From NCBI GenBank assembly GCA_046582565.1, contig JAYGED010000306.1, positions 1 to 16,298 on the forward strand: 16,298 nt of DNA. The letters are read 5' to 3'. Position 1 is the first letter of the stretch. Every line of letters begins with the position of its first letter. The translations under genes and the position numbers were made by a program. The DNA comes from JAYGED01 sp046582565 (lineage in GTDB: Bacteria > Pseudomonadota > Alphaproteobacteria > JAAXGF01). The notes under the pieces are model-generated. The model searched no databases and was not told the DNA's origin. It saw nothing but the letters and a program-made list of their open reading frames with translations. Positions 1-6,163 of this stretch are shown here, piece after piece.

Positions 1-530
1 GGCGCGATGGCGTTCACGGTGATCCCCTTGACCGCATTCTCCAGGGCCAGGGATTTGGTGAAACCGACCAGGCCGGCCTTGGCGGCGGCGTAATTGGTCT
101 GGCCTATCTGGCCCTTCTGGCCGTTGATCGAGCCGATATTGATGATCCGCCCGAAACCGGCCTCGCGCATGGGCTCGATGACGTTACGGCTGGTGTTGAA
201 CAGGGAATCGAGATTGGTGGCGATCACGGCGCGCCATTTTTCCGCATCCATACGGTGAAGCATGCCGTCACGGGTGATGCCGGCGTTGTTGACCAGCACC
301 TCGATCGGGCCGAGGTCGCCGGTGACGCGGGCTATGCCTTGCGCGCATTCATCGAAATTGCCCACATCCCATTTATAGACAGAAATGCCCTGTTCGCTCT
401 TGAAGGCTTCTGCGGCTTCGTCGTTGCCGGCATAAGTGGCGGCGACCGAATAGCCGGCCTGCTTGAGAGCGATGGAAATGGCGGCGCCTATGCCTCTGGT
501 GCCACCGGTAACCAATGCGACGCGACTCAT
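1..530 (-). CDS. phaB: Acetoacetyl-CoA reductase (NADPH), C-terminus outside window
   Basis: PhaB reduces acetoacetyl-CoA to (R)-3-hydroxybutyryl-CoA, the monomer polymerised by PHA synthase in the cytoplasm. The reading frame starts with ATG at 530 and stays open to the window edge, giving 176 codons of a roughly 240-residue family. It is a classical short-chain dehydrogenase: the nucleotide-binding glycine motif TGGTRGIG lies near residues 8-15, NNAG in the middle, and the catalytic Ser134, Tyr147 and Lys151 are visible in GSING and YAAAK. A good ribosome binding site, GGGGGTAA, precedes the start. It lies 23 bp downstream of phaA on the same strand, so phaA and phaB are very probably one operon. 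The sequence resembles PhaB more than FabG because of its phaA neighbour and the GRIINIGSINGQKGQ block; FabG is the alternative. Confidence 0.93.
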   Translation of the reverse strand, partial: MSRVALVTGGTRGIGAAISIALKQAGYSVAATYAGNDEAAEAFKSEQGISVYKWDVGNFDECAQGIARVTGDLGPIEVLVNNAGITRDGMLHRMDAEKWRAVIATNLDSLFNTSRNVIEPMREAGFGRIINIGSINGQKGQIGQTNYAAAKAGLVGFTKSLALENAVKGITVNAIA

Positions 531-553
531 AATCTTACCCCCCAAATATCCGT

Positions 554-1741
554 TCAGTCGCGCGCGACGCACATGGCGATACCCATGCCGCCGCCGATGC
601 AGAGCGTCGCCAATCCCTTCTTGGCGTCGCGGCGGCCCATTTCGTAGAGCAGGGTGGACAGCACCCGGGCGCCCGAGGCGCCGATCGGATGGCCCAGGGC
701 GATAGCGCCGCCGTTCACATTGACCTTATCCGTATCCCAGCCGAGTTCCTTGTTGACCGCGCAGGCCTGGGCGGCGAAGGCCTCGTTGGCCTCGATCAGA
801 TCGAGATCATCGATGCTCCAGCCGGCGCGCTCAAGCGCAGCCCGGCTCGCCGGGATCGGGCCGGTGCCCATGATCGACGGGTCGACACCGGCCTGGGCCC
901 AGGAGACGATGCGCGCCAGGGGTGTGATGCCCCGCGTCTCGGCCTCGGCGGCGCTCATCAGCACCGCCGCCGCCGCGCCGTCGTTGATGCCGCTGGCGTT
1001 GCCGGCGGTCACCGTGCCGTCCTTGGCAAAGGCGGGCCGCAGGGCTTGCAGGCTCTCGAAGCTGGTGCCGTGACGGGGATATTCGTCCGTATCCACCACG
1101 GTCTCGCCCTTGCGCGATTTGATGGTCACGGCGACGATTTCATCATTCAGGCGGCCGTCCTTCTGGGCGGCTTCCGCCTTGGCTTGCGAGGCGGCGGCGA
1201 AAGTGTCCTGGTCTTCACGGGTGATCTGCCATTGCTCGGCGACATTCTCGGCGGTGGTGCCCATGTGATAGTCGTTGAAGGCATCCCACAGACCGTCGAC
1301 GATCATGGTGTCGGCCATGCCCGCCGGGCCGAGTTTGGTGCCATTGCGCAAATGCAGGCAATGGGGCGCCTGGCTCATGCTCTCCTGTCCGCCGGCGACG
1401 ACGATGGTGCTATCGCCATTGGCAATCGCCTGGTGGCCGAGAGCGACCGCGCGCAGGCCGGAGCCGCAAAGCTGGTTGACCCCCCAGGCCGGAGCCTCGA
1501 CGGGAATGCCGGCGCCAATGGCCGCCTGGCGTGCCGGGTTCTGGCCCTGACCGGCGGTGAGAATTTGGCCCAGGATGACTTCCGACACATCGCCCGCCGC
1601 AACGCCCGCGCGATTGAGCGCCTCGGCGATGGCGACGGCTCCCAGGGCGTCGGCGGCAAGTGAACTCAAACCGCCGTTGAAGGCGCCAACGGGCGTGCGC
1701 GCGATGCTGGCGATGACGACGGGGTTGTTCTGCTCGGTCAT
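554..1741 (-). CDS. phaA: Acetyl-CoA acetyltransferase (beta-ketothiolase)
   Basis: PhaA condenses two acetyl-CoA to acetoacetyl-CoA, the first step of polyhydroxybutyrate synthesis. The 395-residue product has the usual length of a biosynthetic thiolase. The acylated cysteine is Cys92 in NQLCGSG. The second active site parts are His351 in GHPIGAS and Cys381 in CIGGGMG near the C-terminus; all are intact. The start ATG at 1741 has a purine-rich GAGAGA upstream. phaB follows after 23 bp. The 85-bp gap to phaC upstream holds a TTGC-N3-GCAA palindrome like those in front of phaR, which suggests the phaA-phaB pair has its own PhaR-controlled promoter besides any read-through from phaC. A degradative thiolase (atoB type) has the same motifs; the phaB neighbour decides for PhaA. 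Confidence 0.95.
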   Translation of the reverse strand: MTEQNNPVVIASIARTPVGAFNGGLSSLAADALGAVAIAEALNRAGVAAGDVSEVILGQILTAGQGQNPARQAAIGAGIPVEAPAWGVNQLCGSGLRAVALGHQAIANGDSTIVVAGGQESMSQAPHCLHLRNGTKLGPAGMADTMIVDGLWDAFNDYHMGTTAENVAEQWQITREDQDTFAAASQAKAEAAQKDGRLNDEIVAVTIKSRKGETVVDTDEYPRHGTSFESLQALRPAFAKDGTVTAGNASGINDGAAAAVLMSAAEAETRGITPLARIVSWAQAGVDPSIMGTGPIPASRAALERAGWSIDDLDLIEANEAFAAQACAVNKELGWDTDKVNVNGGAIALGHPIGASGARVLSTLLYEMGRRDAKKGLATLCIGGGMGIAMCVARD

Positions 1742-1792
1742 GGCTGTCTCTCTATCCTGATGAAGGTATTTGATGGCATGTATTTGGATGCC

Positions 1793-1820
1793 AATTTAAT
1801 GCAAATATGTTGCGCTGCAA
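1793..1820 (-). promoter_or_regulatory. phaAB promoter with PhaR-type operator
   Basis: The palindrome TTGCGCTGCAA (1810-1820) is a third copy of the TTGC-N3-GCAA element found before phaR. Reading toward phaA, its end forms a plausible -35 box (TTGCAG, 1815-1820), followed after 16 bp by a weak -10 (TAAATT, 1793-1798). Binding there would block RNA polymerase. A separate inverted repeat, TGGCAT (1774-1779) with ATGCCA (1788-1793), lies between this site and the gene. The palindrome is directly visible; its assignment to PhaR and the promoter boxes are inferred. Confidence 0.6.
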
Positions 1821-1826
1821 TAGGAA

Positions 1827-3098
1827 TCACACCGATTTTAACCATAAAGTGAGCGGCTTCCACAGGGCCTCGCGTGCCCGTCGACCGACAACCATACCGA
1901 TATGACCCGCCGCCGGCGTCAATCTGGCGGCCGAGTGCATGCTGTCGGCCAGGGCCAGAGCCGATGCCGGCGGTACGATGCGGTCGCTGCGGGGCAGGGC
2001 GATCAGGCAGGGCAGGTCCAGCGTCTCGGGCCGTATCGCCTGGCCGCCAATGCACCATTCGCCGCGCGCCGGTTGGTTCTCCGCGTACCATCCAATCAGA
2101 CAGTCGCGGGCGACGGTAGCGGTCAGCGCCACCCCATCGTTGAGCCAATCTTCAAGGGCGACGAAATCCTCGGTTTCGTTGCTCTTGGGATCGCGCGTCC
2201 CGAGCCGACGGAATTTATTTGCCACCATGGTCGGATCGGACCAGGTGAACAGCGCCTGCAAGGCATCGATCGGCAGTTCCCCAAGGGTCGTCAGCAGGCC
2301 ATCGATCGGCGCCGCCAGGGCGTCGAGCAGGCGGCCGTGAGCATCTGCGGCGGCATGAAAATCCCAGGGCGTCGCCAGCAGGGCCAGGGCGCGAACCTGG
2401 CCTGGGCGGCGCTGGGCCAGGGCCAGGGCCAGCAGCCCGCCCATGCAGTAGCCCGCCACGATGACCGGCCCACCGCAACGCTCGACAGCCGCGTCGAGAG
2501 CCGCTTCCAGGCGCCCGGCGGTGTACTCGGTGAGGCCGTATTCACGCTCCTCCACGCCGGGGTGGCCCCAATCCATGAGCAGAGGGCGAATGCCGTGATC
2601 GGCGAGATAGCGCATCATGCTGCGGCGTCGGGACAGATCGAGAATGTAATAGCGGTTGACCAGAGAGGGCACGAACAAGACCGGCACGCAGCTCTCGCGG
2701 TCACGCCGTCTGGCGCCGTGATCAAGCAGCCTGGACGATCCGTCGCGCCAGATCACCTTTGGGTCCCGCAACGCCCGCTTATAGGGGTGGCGGCGATAGA
2801 CCTCGATGCCGGTGAGCATGGCGTCGAGCCGCCGCCGGCCTTCCTCAGCCAGGCAGTTTGTTAGGCTATCATCCGGCGCGCTTGCGAGGTCGGCGGCGAG
2901 GCTTGCCGCCCGTGTTGCCAGGGCCGGGCTCCAAGGCAGAGAGCCGCTTTTCGCAGTCGGCAAGGCGGCGAGAGAGCTCGTCCAGACGGTCATCGCCCGC
3001 GCCAGATGAAGCGGCAGCGGGCGCGGCCCCGTGCGCGGCCCCGTGCGCGGCCCCAGATGCCATGGCGGCAAAGATATCGGCGAAGGCTGTTGGGTCAT
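1827..3098 (-). CDS. phaC: Short polyhydroxyalkanoate synthase (alpha/beta hydrolase fold)
   Basis: PHA synthase polymerises (R)-3-hydroxyacyl-CoA into storage polyester at the granule surface. The 423-residue protein has the synthase form of the lipase box, GYCMGG, with nucleophile Cys218, plus Asp372 in SDRIVP and His399 in AGHIGMV to complete the triad. The DWGHPG and TPWDFH blocks also fit PhaC. At 423 residues it is much shorter than class I/II enzymes (about 560-600) and nearer to class III PhaC, which needs a PhaE partner; the gene just upstream looks like such a partner. The start at 3098 is chosen because GGAG lies 9 nt upstream and because the GPRPLPLHLA...GSLPW stretch (residues 24-56) looks conserved in short alphaproteobacterial synthases. 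This start lies inside the upstream gene, so 230 bp are read in two frames. The alternative start, Met36 at 2993, has no clear ribosome binding site. Confidence 0.88.
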   Translation of the reverse strand: MTQQPSPISLPPWHLGPRTGPRTGPRPLPLHLARAMTVWTSSLAALPTAKSGSLPWSPALATRAASLAADLASAPDDSLTNCLAEEGRRRLDAMLTGIEVYRRHPYKRALRDPKVIWRDGSSRLLDHGARRRDRESCVPVLFVPSLVNRYYILDLSRRRSMMRYLADHGIRPLLMDWGHPGVEEREYGLTEYTAGRLEAALDAAVERCGGPVIVAGYCMGGLLALALAQRRPGQVRALALLATPWDFHAAADAHGRLLDALAAPIDGLLTTLGELPIDALQALFTWSDPTMVANKFRRLGTRDPKSNETEDFVALEDWLNDGVALTATVARDCLIGWYAENQPARGEWCIGGQAIRPETLDLPCLIALPRSDRIVPPASALALADSMHSAARLTPAAGHIGMVVGRRAREALWKPLTLWLKSV

Positions 3099-3294
3099 TG
3101 ATCGTTTCTCCGTCCTTCGACTTCCCGGCCTTCGACTTCCCGGCCGGCGCTAACCCCGGACCGCCCGGCGCTGCGAGAAACCGGGAAAGCCATTCGGCCA
3201 GCGCCGGATCGGCCACAGACGCCGCGACCTGATCCTGCCAGAGGTCGAGAAATCGCTTGGCCAGGGCTTCGAGGTCGGGGGCGTCTTCGGACAT
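2869..3294 (-). CDS. PhaE-like PHA synthase-associated small protein
   Basis: This 141-residue protein is not confidently assignable to a named family. It begins with an amphipathic segment (about residues 8-35, with LAKRFLDLWQDQ), has a Gly/Ala/Lys low-complexity middle with two short tandem repeats (GKSKA/GKSKD and GAAH), then a heptad-like coiled coil DRLDELSRRLADCEKRLSAL, and ends in a strongly basic tail rich in KPRRRPRKR. This layout recalls class III synthase subunit PhaE and granule proteins with DNA-binding tails (PhaM, PhaF). It is first in the minus-strand PHA cluster and its last 230 bp overlap the start of phaC, so translation is probably coupled. The ATG at 3294 is chosen over an in-frame ATG at 3342 because the predicted -10 box (3301-3306) lies between them. 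A role as synthase partner or granule-nucleoid linker is inferred. Confidence 0.72.
   Translation of the reverse strand: MSEDAPDLEALAKRFLDLWQDQVAASVADPALAEWLSRFLAAPGGPGLAPAGKSKAGKSKDGETINDPTAFADIFAAMASGAAHGAAHGAAPAAASSGAGDDRLDELSRRLADCEKRLSALEPGPGNTGGKPRRRPRKRAG
3021..3056. repeat. Three tandem copies of a 12-bp unit in doubly coding DNA
   Basis: The unit GCGCGGCCCCGT occurs at 3021-3032 and 3033-3044, with a third copy at 3045-3056 differing in its last two bases. Because 12 is a multiple of three, copy-number change keeps both overlapping genes in frame: it reads GAAH repeats in the PhaE-like protein and GPRT repeats in PhaC. Confidence 0.9.
3116..3145. repeat. Two tandem copies of a 15-bp unit
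   Basis: TTCGACTTCCCGGCC is present twice in direct succession, at 3116-3130 and 3131-3145. It lies within the PhaE-like gene upstream of the phaC start and encodes the repeated GKSKA/GKSKD stretch in the linker before the coiled coil. It looks like a recent slippage duplication in a low-complexity linker. Confidence 0.9.
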
Positions 3295-3300
3295 GGCGGC

Positions 3301-3328
3301 AGTATACGATAGCTTCGTTGCATCGCAA
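3301..3328 (-). promoter_or_regulatory. Predicted promoter of the PhaE-like/phaC genes
   Basis: Reading toward the PhaE-like gene, TTGCGA (3323-3328) and TATACT (3301-3306) are separated by 16 bp and form a good sigma70-type promoter. Transcription would start about 7 nt after the -10 box, almost exactly at the ATG at 3294, and no Shine-Dalgarno sequence precedes that ATG. A leaderless mRNA is therefore likely. The -35 box is part of the PhaR-type palindrome at 3318-3328. Confidence 0.55.
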
Positions 3329-3342
3329 GGTTTGCGGTGCAA
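3318..3342. promoter_or_regulatory. Paired PhaR-type operators
   Basis: Two 11-bp palindromes of the form TTGC-N3-GCAA lie in a row: TTGCATCGCAA (3318-3328) and TTGCGGTGCAA (3332-3342), 14 bp centre to centre. Together they make a near-perfect larger inverted repeat (3317-3343). As I recall, PhaR in other alphaproteobacteria binds TGC-rich dyads of similar spacing (CTGC-N3-GCAG type). The copies overlap the predicted -35 boxes of both divergent promoters, fitting repression of the PHA genes and autorepression of phaR, relieved when PhaR is titrated by PHA granules. Confidence 0.75.
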
Positions 3343-3360
3343 CAGGAGCTATTGTAGAGT
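3332..3360 (+). promoter_or_regulatory. Predicted phaR promoter
   Basis: TTGCGG (3332-3337) and TAGAGT (3355-3360) are 17 bp apart and point toward phaR. The -35 box coincides with the second TTGC-N3-GCAA palindrome. Downstream, between this promoter and the gene, lies a separate perfect palindrome TTCGCAGGTGCGAA (3369-3382), which would fall in the early transcribed region. The promoter call rests on box matches only. Confidence 0.4.
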
Positions 3361-3412
3361 ACCGCCTGTTCGCAGGTGCGAAAGAGTCAAATTAGGGGTC
3401 TGATAGCAGCGT

Positions 3413-4018
3413 ATGTCCGAAAAACCAGCCTCCGGGGACGAACCCGTCACCATAAAGAAATACGCCAACCGGCGGCTGTATAACACCGCCGTCAGCAGCT
3501 ATGTCACCCTGGATAACCTTGCCCAGATGGTGAAGGAAGGCGTCGATTTTGTGGCCTATGACGCTAAAACCGGTGCCGACATCACGCGCTCCGTGCTGAC
3601 CCAGATCATCGTCGAGGAAGAAGGCAAGGGCGACAGCCTGTTGCCGATCAGCTTCCTGCGCCAGCTGATTGGGTTTTACGGCGACAGCCTTGGCGGCGTG
3701 GTGCCGCAATATCTCGAAATCAGCATGGAGACCTTCGCGCGCAACCAGGAGAAGATGCGCGAACAAATCAACAGCTCCGTGGGCAATCTTGCGCCGTTCA
3801 AGCAGTTCGAGGAAATGGGCCAAGCCAATATGAAGATGTTCCAGAGCGCGATGGAAATGTTCACGCCTTTCGCTGGCGCCGCCAGGGACGGCGAGGACAA
3901 CGCGCCGACGCCCGAAGGACCTGTAGAGTCTGATGAGTCCGCCGACGATTCCATTGCCGACCTCAAGTCAAAGCTCGACGCCATGCAGTCCCAACTCAAT
4001 AAACTTGTCAAGAAATAA
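3413..4018 (+). CDS. phaR: PHA synthesis repressor PhaR
   Basis: PhaR is a DNA-binding repressor that also binds PHA polymer; when granules form it leaves the DNA and phasin and synthesis genes are expressed. The 201-residue product has the characteristic N-terminal DNA-binding domain, with IKKYANRRLYNT at about residues 14-25 and the YVTLDNLAQMV segment after it. The central PHB accumulation domain (about 75-150) contains SFLRQLIGFYGDSLGG and repeated amphipathic segments with NLAPFKQFEEMGQANMKMF. A short C-terminal coiled coil (SIADLKSKLDAMQSQLNKL) could mediate oligomerisation. The length is typical of alphaproteobacterial PhaR. It is divergent from the synthase genes, with two operator-like palindromes between them. 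No strong ribosome binding site is seen before the ATG; the start is supported by family length. Confidence 0.96.
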   Translation: MSEKPASGDEPVTIKKYANRRLYNTAVSSYVTLDNLAQMVKEGVDFVAYDAKTGADITRSVLTQIIVEEEGKGDSLLPISFLRQLIGFYGDSLGGVVPQYLEISMETFARNQEKMREQINSSVGNLAPFKQFEEMGQANMKMFQSAMEMFTPFAGAARDGEDNAPTPEGPVESDESADDSIADLKSKLDAMQSQLNKLVKK

Positions 4019-4039
4019 GGTTTAGCGGCGCTCAGGGAA

Positions 4040-4963
4040 TTATGGCGGCGAAGGCCGTTCCTTGCTCGGGTGAACCATGGCGATGCCGGCGAACATCACG
4101 GCGAGCGCCGCCCAGACCCAGGCGCTGTGCGCCTCGCCGAATATCACGATGCCCCACAGCACGCCCGATATAGTGACCGCATAGCCCATTTGGGCGGCGA
4201 ACAGCGGGCCGGTCATGACGATCAGCTCGAGAAACAGCACATACCCGACAATATTGATCAGGCTCAGGGTGGGAATCCACCACAGGGGCAGGGCTATGAG
4301 TACATCGAACGGCACCCATGCATCGTTCACCCAAACCAGGGGCAGCAGGATCAGGCTGGCGACGCCCATCATGCCGCCGAGCAGGACGAAGGGATTGCTC
4401 TTGGGCGGCCGGCGGATGGCTATATAGATGTTCTCGACGGAATAGGACAAGGGCGCGATCAGGGCGAGCATCGCCCAGAGCGCCATCGAGGGGTCGGGCA
4501 GGCTGGTGTCGGGAATCAGGATCATCAGGACCGCGGCGAATCCGAGCCCGGTCCCGGCGACGCGGAGCGCCTCTAGGCGTTCGACGCCGAACAACAAGGC
4601 CAAGGCGTAGGACATCAGCGGCACCAGAGAGACGATGATTGCCAGGATTCCCGCCGGCATTTGCGCCGCCACGTAGAACAGCACGCTCGACGGCAGCGCC
4701 GTGCCCACGATTCCGGCGATAAAATAGACCTGTACATAGTCCCGCGCCAGGGGAACGCCGCCATGGCGGATCACGCTATAGGGCAGCAGGAACGCGGCGC
4801 CGGTCAAACTGGTCAGCAGGGCCAGCCCGAAGGGATGAACGCCCGACTCGGTGATCAGCTTGGCAAGCGTAAAGGTGCCGCCCCATATGACTCCGCCGAT
4901 GATCACCATGGCCGTCGCCAGGATCAGAGTCTGCTTCCCGCCACCAATAGTGGGCTTAACCAT
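4040..4963 (-). CDS. EamA/DMT-family inner-membrane transporter
   Basis: This 307-residue protein is a ten-helix carrier of the drug/metabolite transporter superfamily, with two EamA repeats. The first repeat opens with GGVIWGGTFTLAKL, typical of the family, and the second covers about residues 155-300, ending in the family-like VMFAGIAMV. Almost the entire chain alternates between hydrophobic helices and short loops; no signal peptide or soluble domain is present. Substrates in this family (amino acids, nucleobase derivatives, other metabolites) cannot be read from sequence. Its ATG overlaps the last 8 bases of the adenine deaminase gene, so the two are translationally coupled and may act on linked purine metabolites; this is inference. 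It converges with phaR, with 21 bp between stop codons. Confidence 0.88.
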   Translation of the reverse strand: MVKPTIGGGKQTLILATAMVIIGGVIWGGTFTLAKLITESGVHPFGLALLTSLTGAAFLLPYSVIRHGGVPLARDYVQVYFIAGIVGTALPSSVLFYVAAQMPAGILAIIVSLVPLMSYALALLFGVERLEALRVAGTGLGFAAVLMILIPDTSLPDPSMALWAMLALIAPLSYSVENIYIAIRRPPKSNPFVLLGGMMGVASLILLPLVWVNDAWVPFDVLIALPLWWIPTLSLINIVGYVLFLELIVMTGPLFAAQMGYAVTISGVLWGIVIFGEAHSAWVWAALAVMFAGIAMVHPSKERPSPP

Positions 4964-5987
4964 GCGAGGCGTTCCCGGCCTCGGCGAGATAGGCGTCGAG
5001 GCGGGCGATCAACGCCTGCTTATCCGCCTCATCGAGGAAGGCAGCCTCGAAGCTGTTGCGCGCGAGCTGGATGAAATCATCGCGGGTGAGGTCAAGCGCT
5101 TCATGCAGGGCGCGGTAATTGTCATTCACATAGCCGCCGAAATAGGCGGGGTCGTCGGAATTGACCGTCACCATCAGGCCCTTGGCGATCATCTCAACCA
5201 AGGGATGCGCCGCCATATCCGCCACCACGCGGAGCTTGAGGTTCGATAAGGGGCAGACGGTCAGGGGTATACGCAGGGCTGCCAGCCGCGCCACCAGGGC
5301 ATCGTCTTCAAGCGCCCGGACGCCGTGATCGATGCGCGACACCGCAAGCTCGTCGAGCGCCTGGCGCACATAGTCGGCGGGGCCCTCCTCGCCGGCGTGG
5401 GCAACGGCGAGAAAGCCCTCGCGGCGCGCCCGCTCGAAGACCCTTTTGAACTTGTCCGGCGGATGACCGGCCTCGGAGGAATCGAGGCCCACGGCGATGA
5501 TGCGGTCCTTGTGGTCAAGCGCCATATCGAGGGTCGCCTGGGCGTCGTCTTCGTCGAGATGGCGCAGGAAACAGAGGATCAGCCGGGAGGATATGCCGAG
5601 CTTGGCGGCCCCGTCCGCCAGGGCGCCATGGATGCCGTCGATGACGGTCTCGAAGGCGACGCCGCGCACCGTGTGGGTCTGCGGATCGAAGAAAATCTCC
5701 GTATGCAGAACATTGTCGCTGTGCACGCGCTTGAGATAGGCCCAGGTCAGATCGTAAAAATCCTGCTCGGTGAGCAGCACCCCGGCACCTTTGTAATAGA
5801 TGTCGAGGAAGTCCTGGAGGTTGCTGAAATCATAGGCAGCAACCAGGTCCTCGACCGACTCATAGGGCAGCGCCACGCCGTTGCGCTGAGCCAGGGCAAA
5901 CATCAATTCGGGCTCGAGCGAGCCTTCGATATGGATATGAAGCTCGGCCTTGGGCAGCCCATCGATGAAGCGGCTCGTCGGATCCAT
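4956..5987 (-). CDS. Adenine deaminase of the adenosine deaminase family
   Basis: The enzyme hydrolyses adenine to hypoxanthine and ammonia in purine salvage. The 343-residue protein has the zinc site of the family: His17 and His19 in ELHIHIEG, His197 with Glu200 in HAGEEGP, His221 in DHGVR, and Asp278-Asp279 in NSDDPAYFGGY. The blocks SSEAGHPP and FFDPQTHT match what I remember of Pseudomonas PA0148-type proteins, often annotated as adenosine deaminase but acting on adenine, so adenine is the better substrate call. The frame is open upstream to 6155, but that extension is Cys/Arg-rich and unlike the family; the ATG at 5987 has TGAGG upstream and puts LPKAELH at the usual position. It overlaps the transporter gene by 8 bp and is divergent from kbl. 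Confidence 0.87.
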   Translation of the reverse strand: MDPTSRFIDGLPKAELHIHIEGSLEPELMFALAQRNGVALPYESVEDLVAAYDFSNLQDFLDIYYKGAGVLLTEQDFYDLTWAYLKRVHSDNVLHTEIFFDPQTHTVRGVAFETVIDGIHGALADGAAKLGISSRLILCFLRHLDEDDAQATLDMALDHKDRIIAVGLDSSEAGHPPDKFKRVFERARREGFLAVAHAGEEGPADYVRQALDELAVSRIDHGVRALEDDALVARLAALRIPLTVCPLSNLKLRVVADMAAHPLVEMIAKGLMVTVNSDDPAYFGGYVNDNYRALHEALDLTRDDFIQLARNSFEAAFLDEADKQALIARLDAYLAEAGNASHG

Positions 5988-6163
5988 GCGCGGAGCGGTC
6001 CTCACAATCAGGGGAGGGTGGCGGCGTTTATCGTCGCAGCAAAAATTCTTGCAGCAAATCTCTGTCACAACACCGTGTTTGGCAAGCCTTGCTGCGCTCG
6101 GGGAAGCCGAAAAATACGGTAGGTTGGCAGACGGGCCGCTTTTTGCCTGATACACTTCTGGCC

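Noticed and set aside
689..1663. Long plus-strand frame of 324 codons opposite phaA
   Set aside because: It is the antisense of a clear thiolase gene with intact active site; long antisense frames are normal in GC-rich DNA, and its protein shows no domain.
1902..2864. Plus-strand frame of 320 codons opposite phaC
   Set aside because: Antisense shadow of the synthase gene; Gln/Arg/Gly-rich with no recognisable motif.
6033..6060. GCAGCAAA direct repeat and TTGCAGCAA in the add-kbl gap as a PhaR site
   Set aside because: The half-sites are separated by one base, not three, and no PHA gene is nearby.
5325..6122. Plus-strand frame of 265 codons opposite adenine deaminase
   Set aside because: Antisense to a gene with a complete zinc site; no ribosome site or family resemblance.
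5988..6155. N-terminal extension of adenine deaminase by 56 residues
   Set aside because: Family members start close to the LPKAELH motif; the extension is Cys/Arg-rich and covers the divergent promoter region with kbl.
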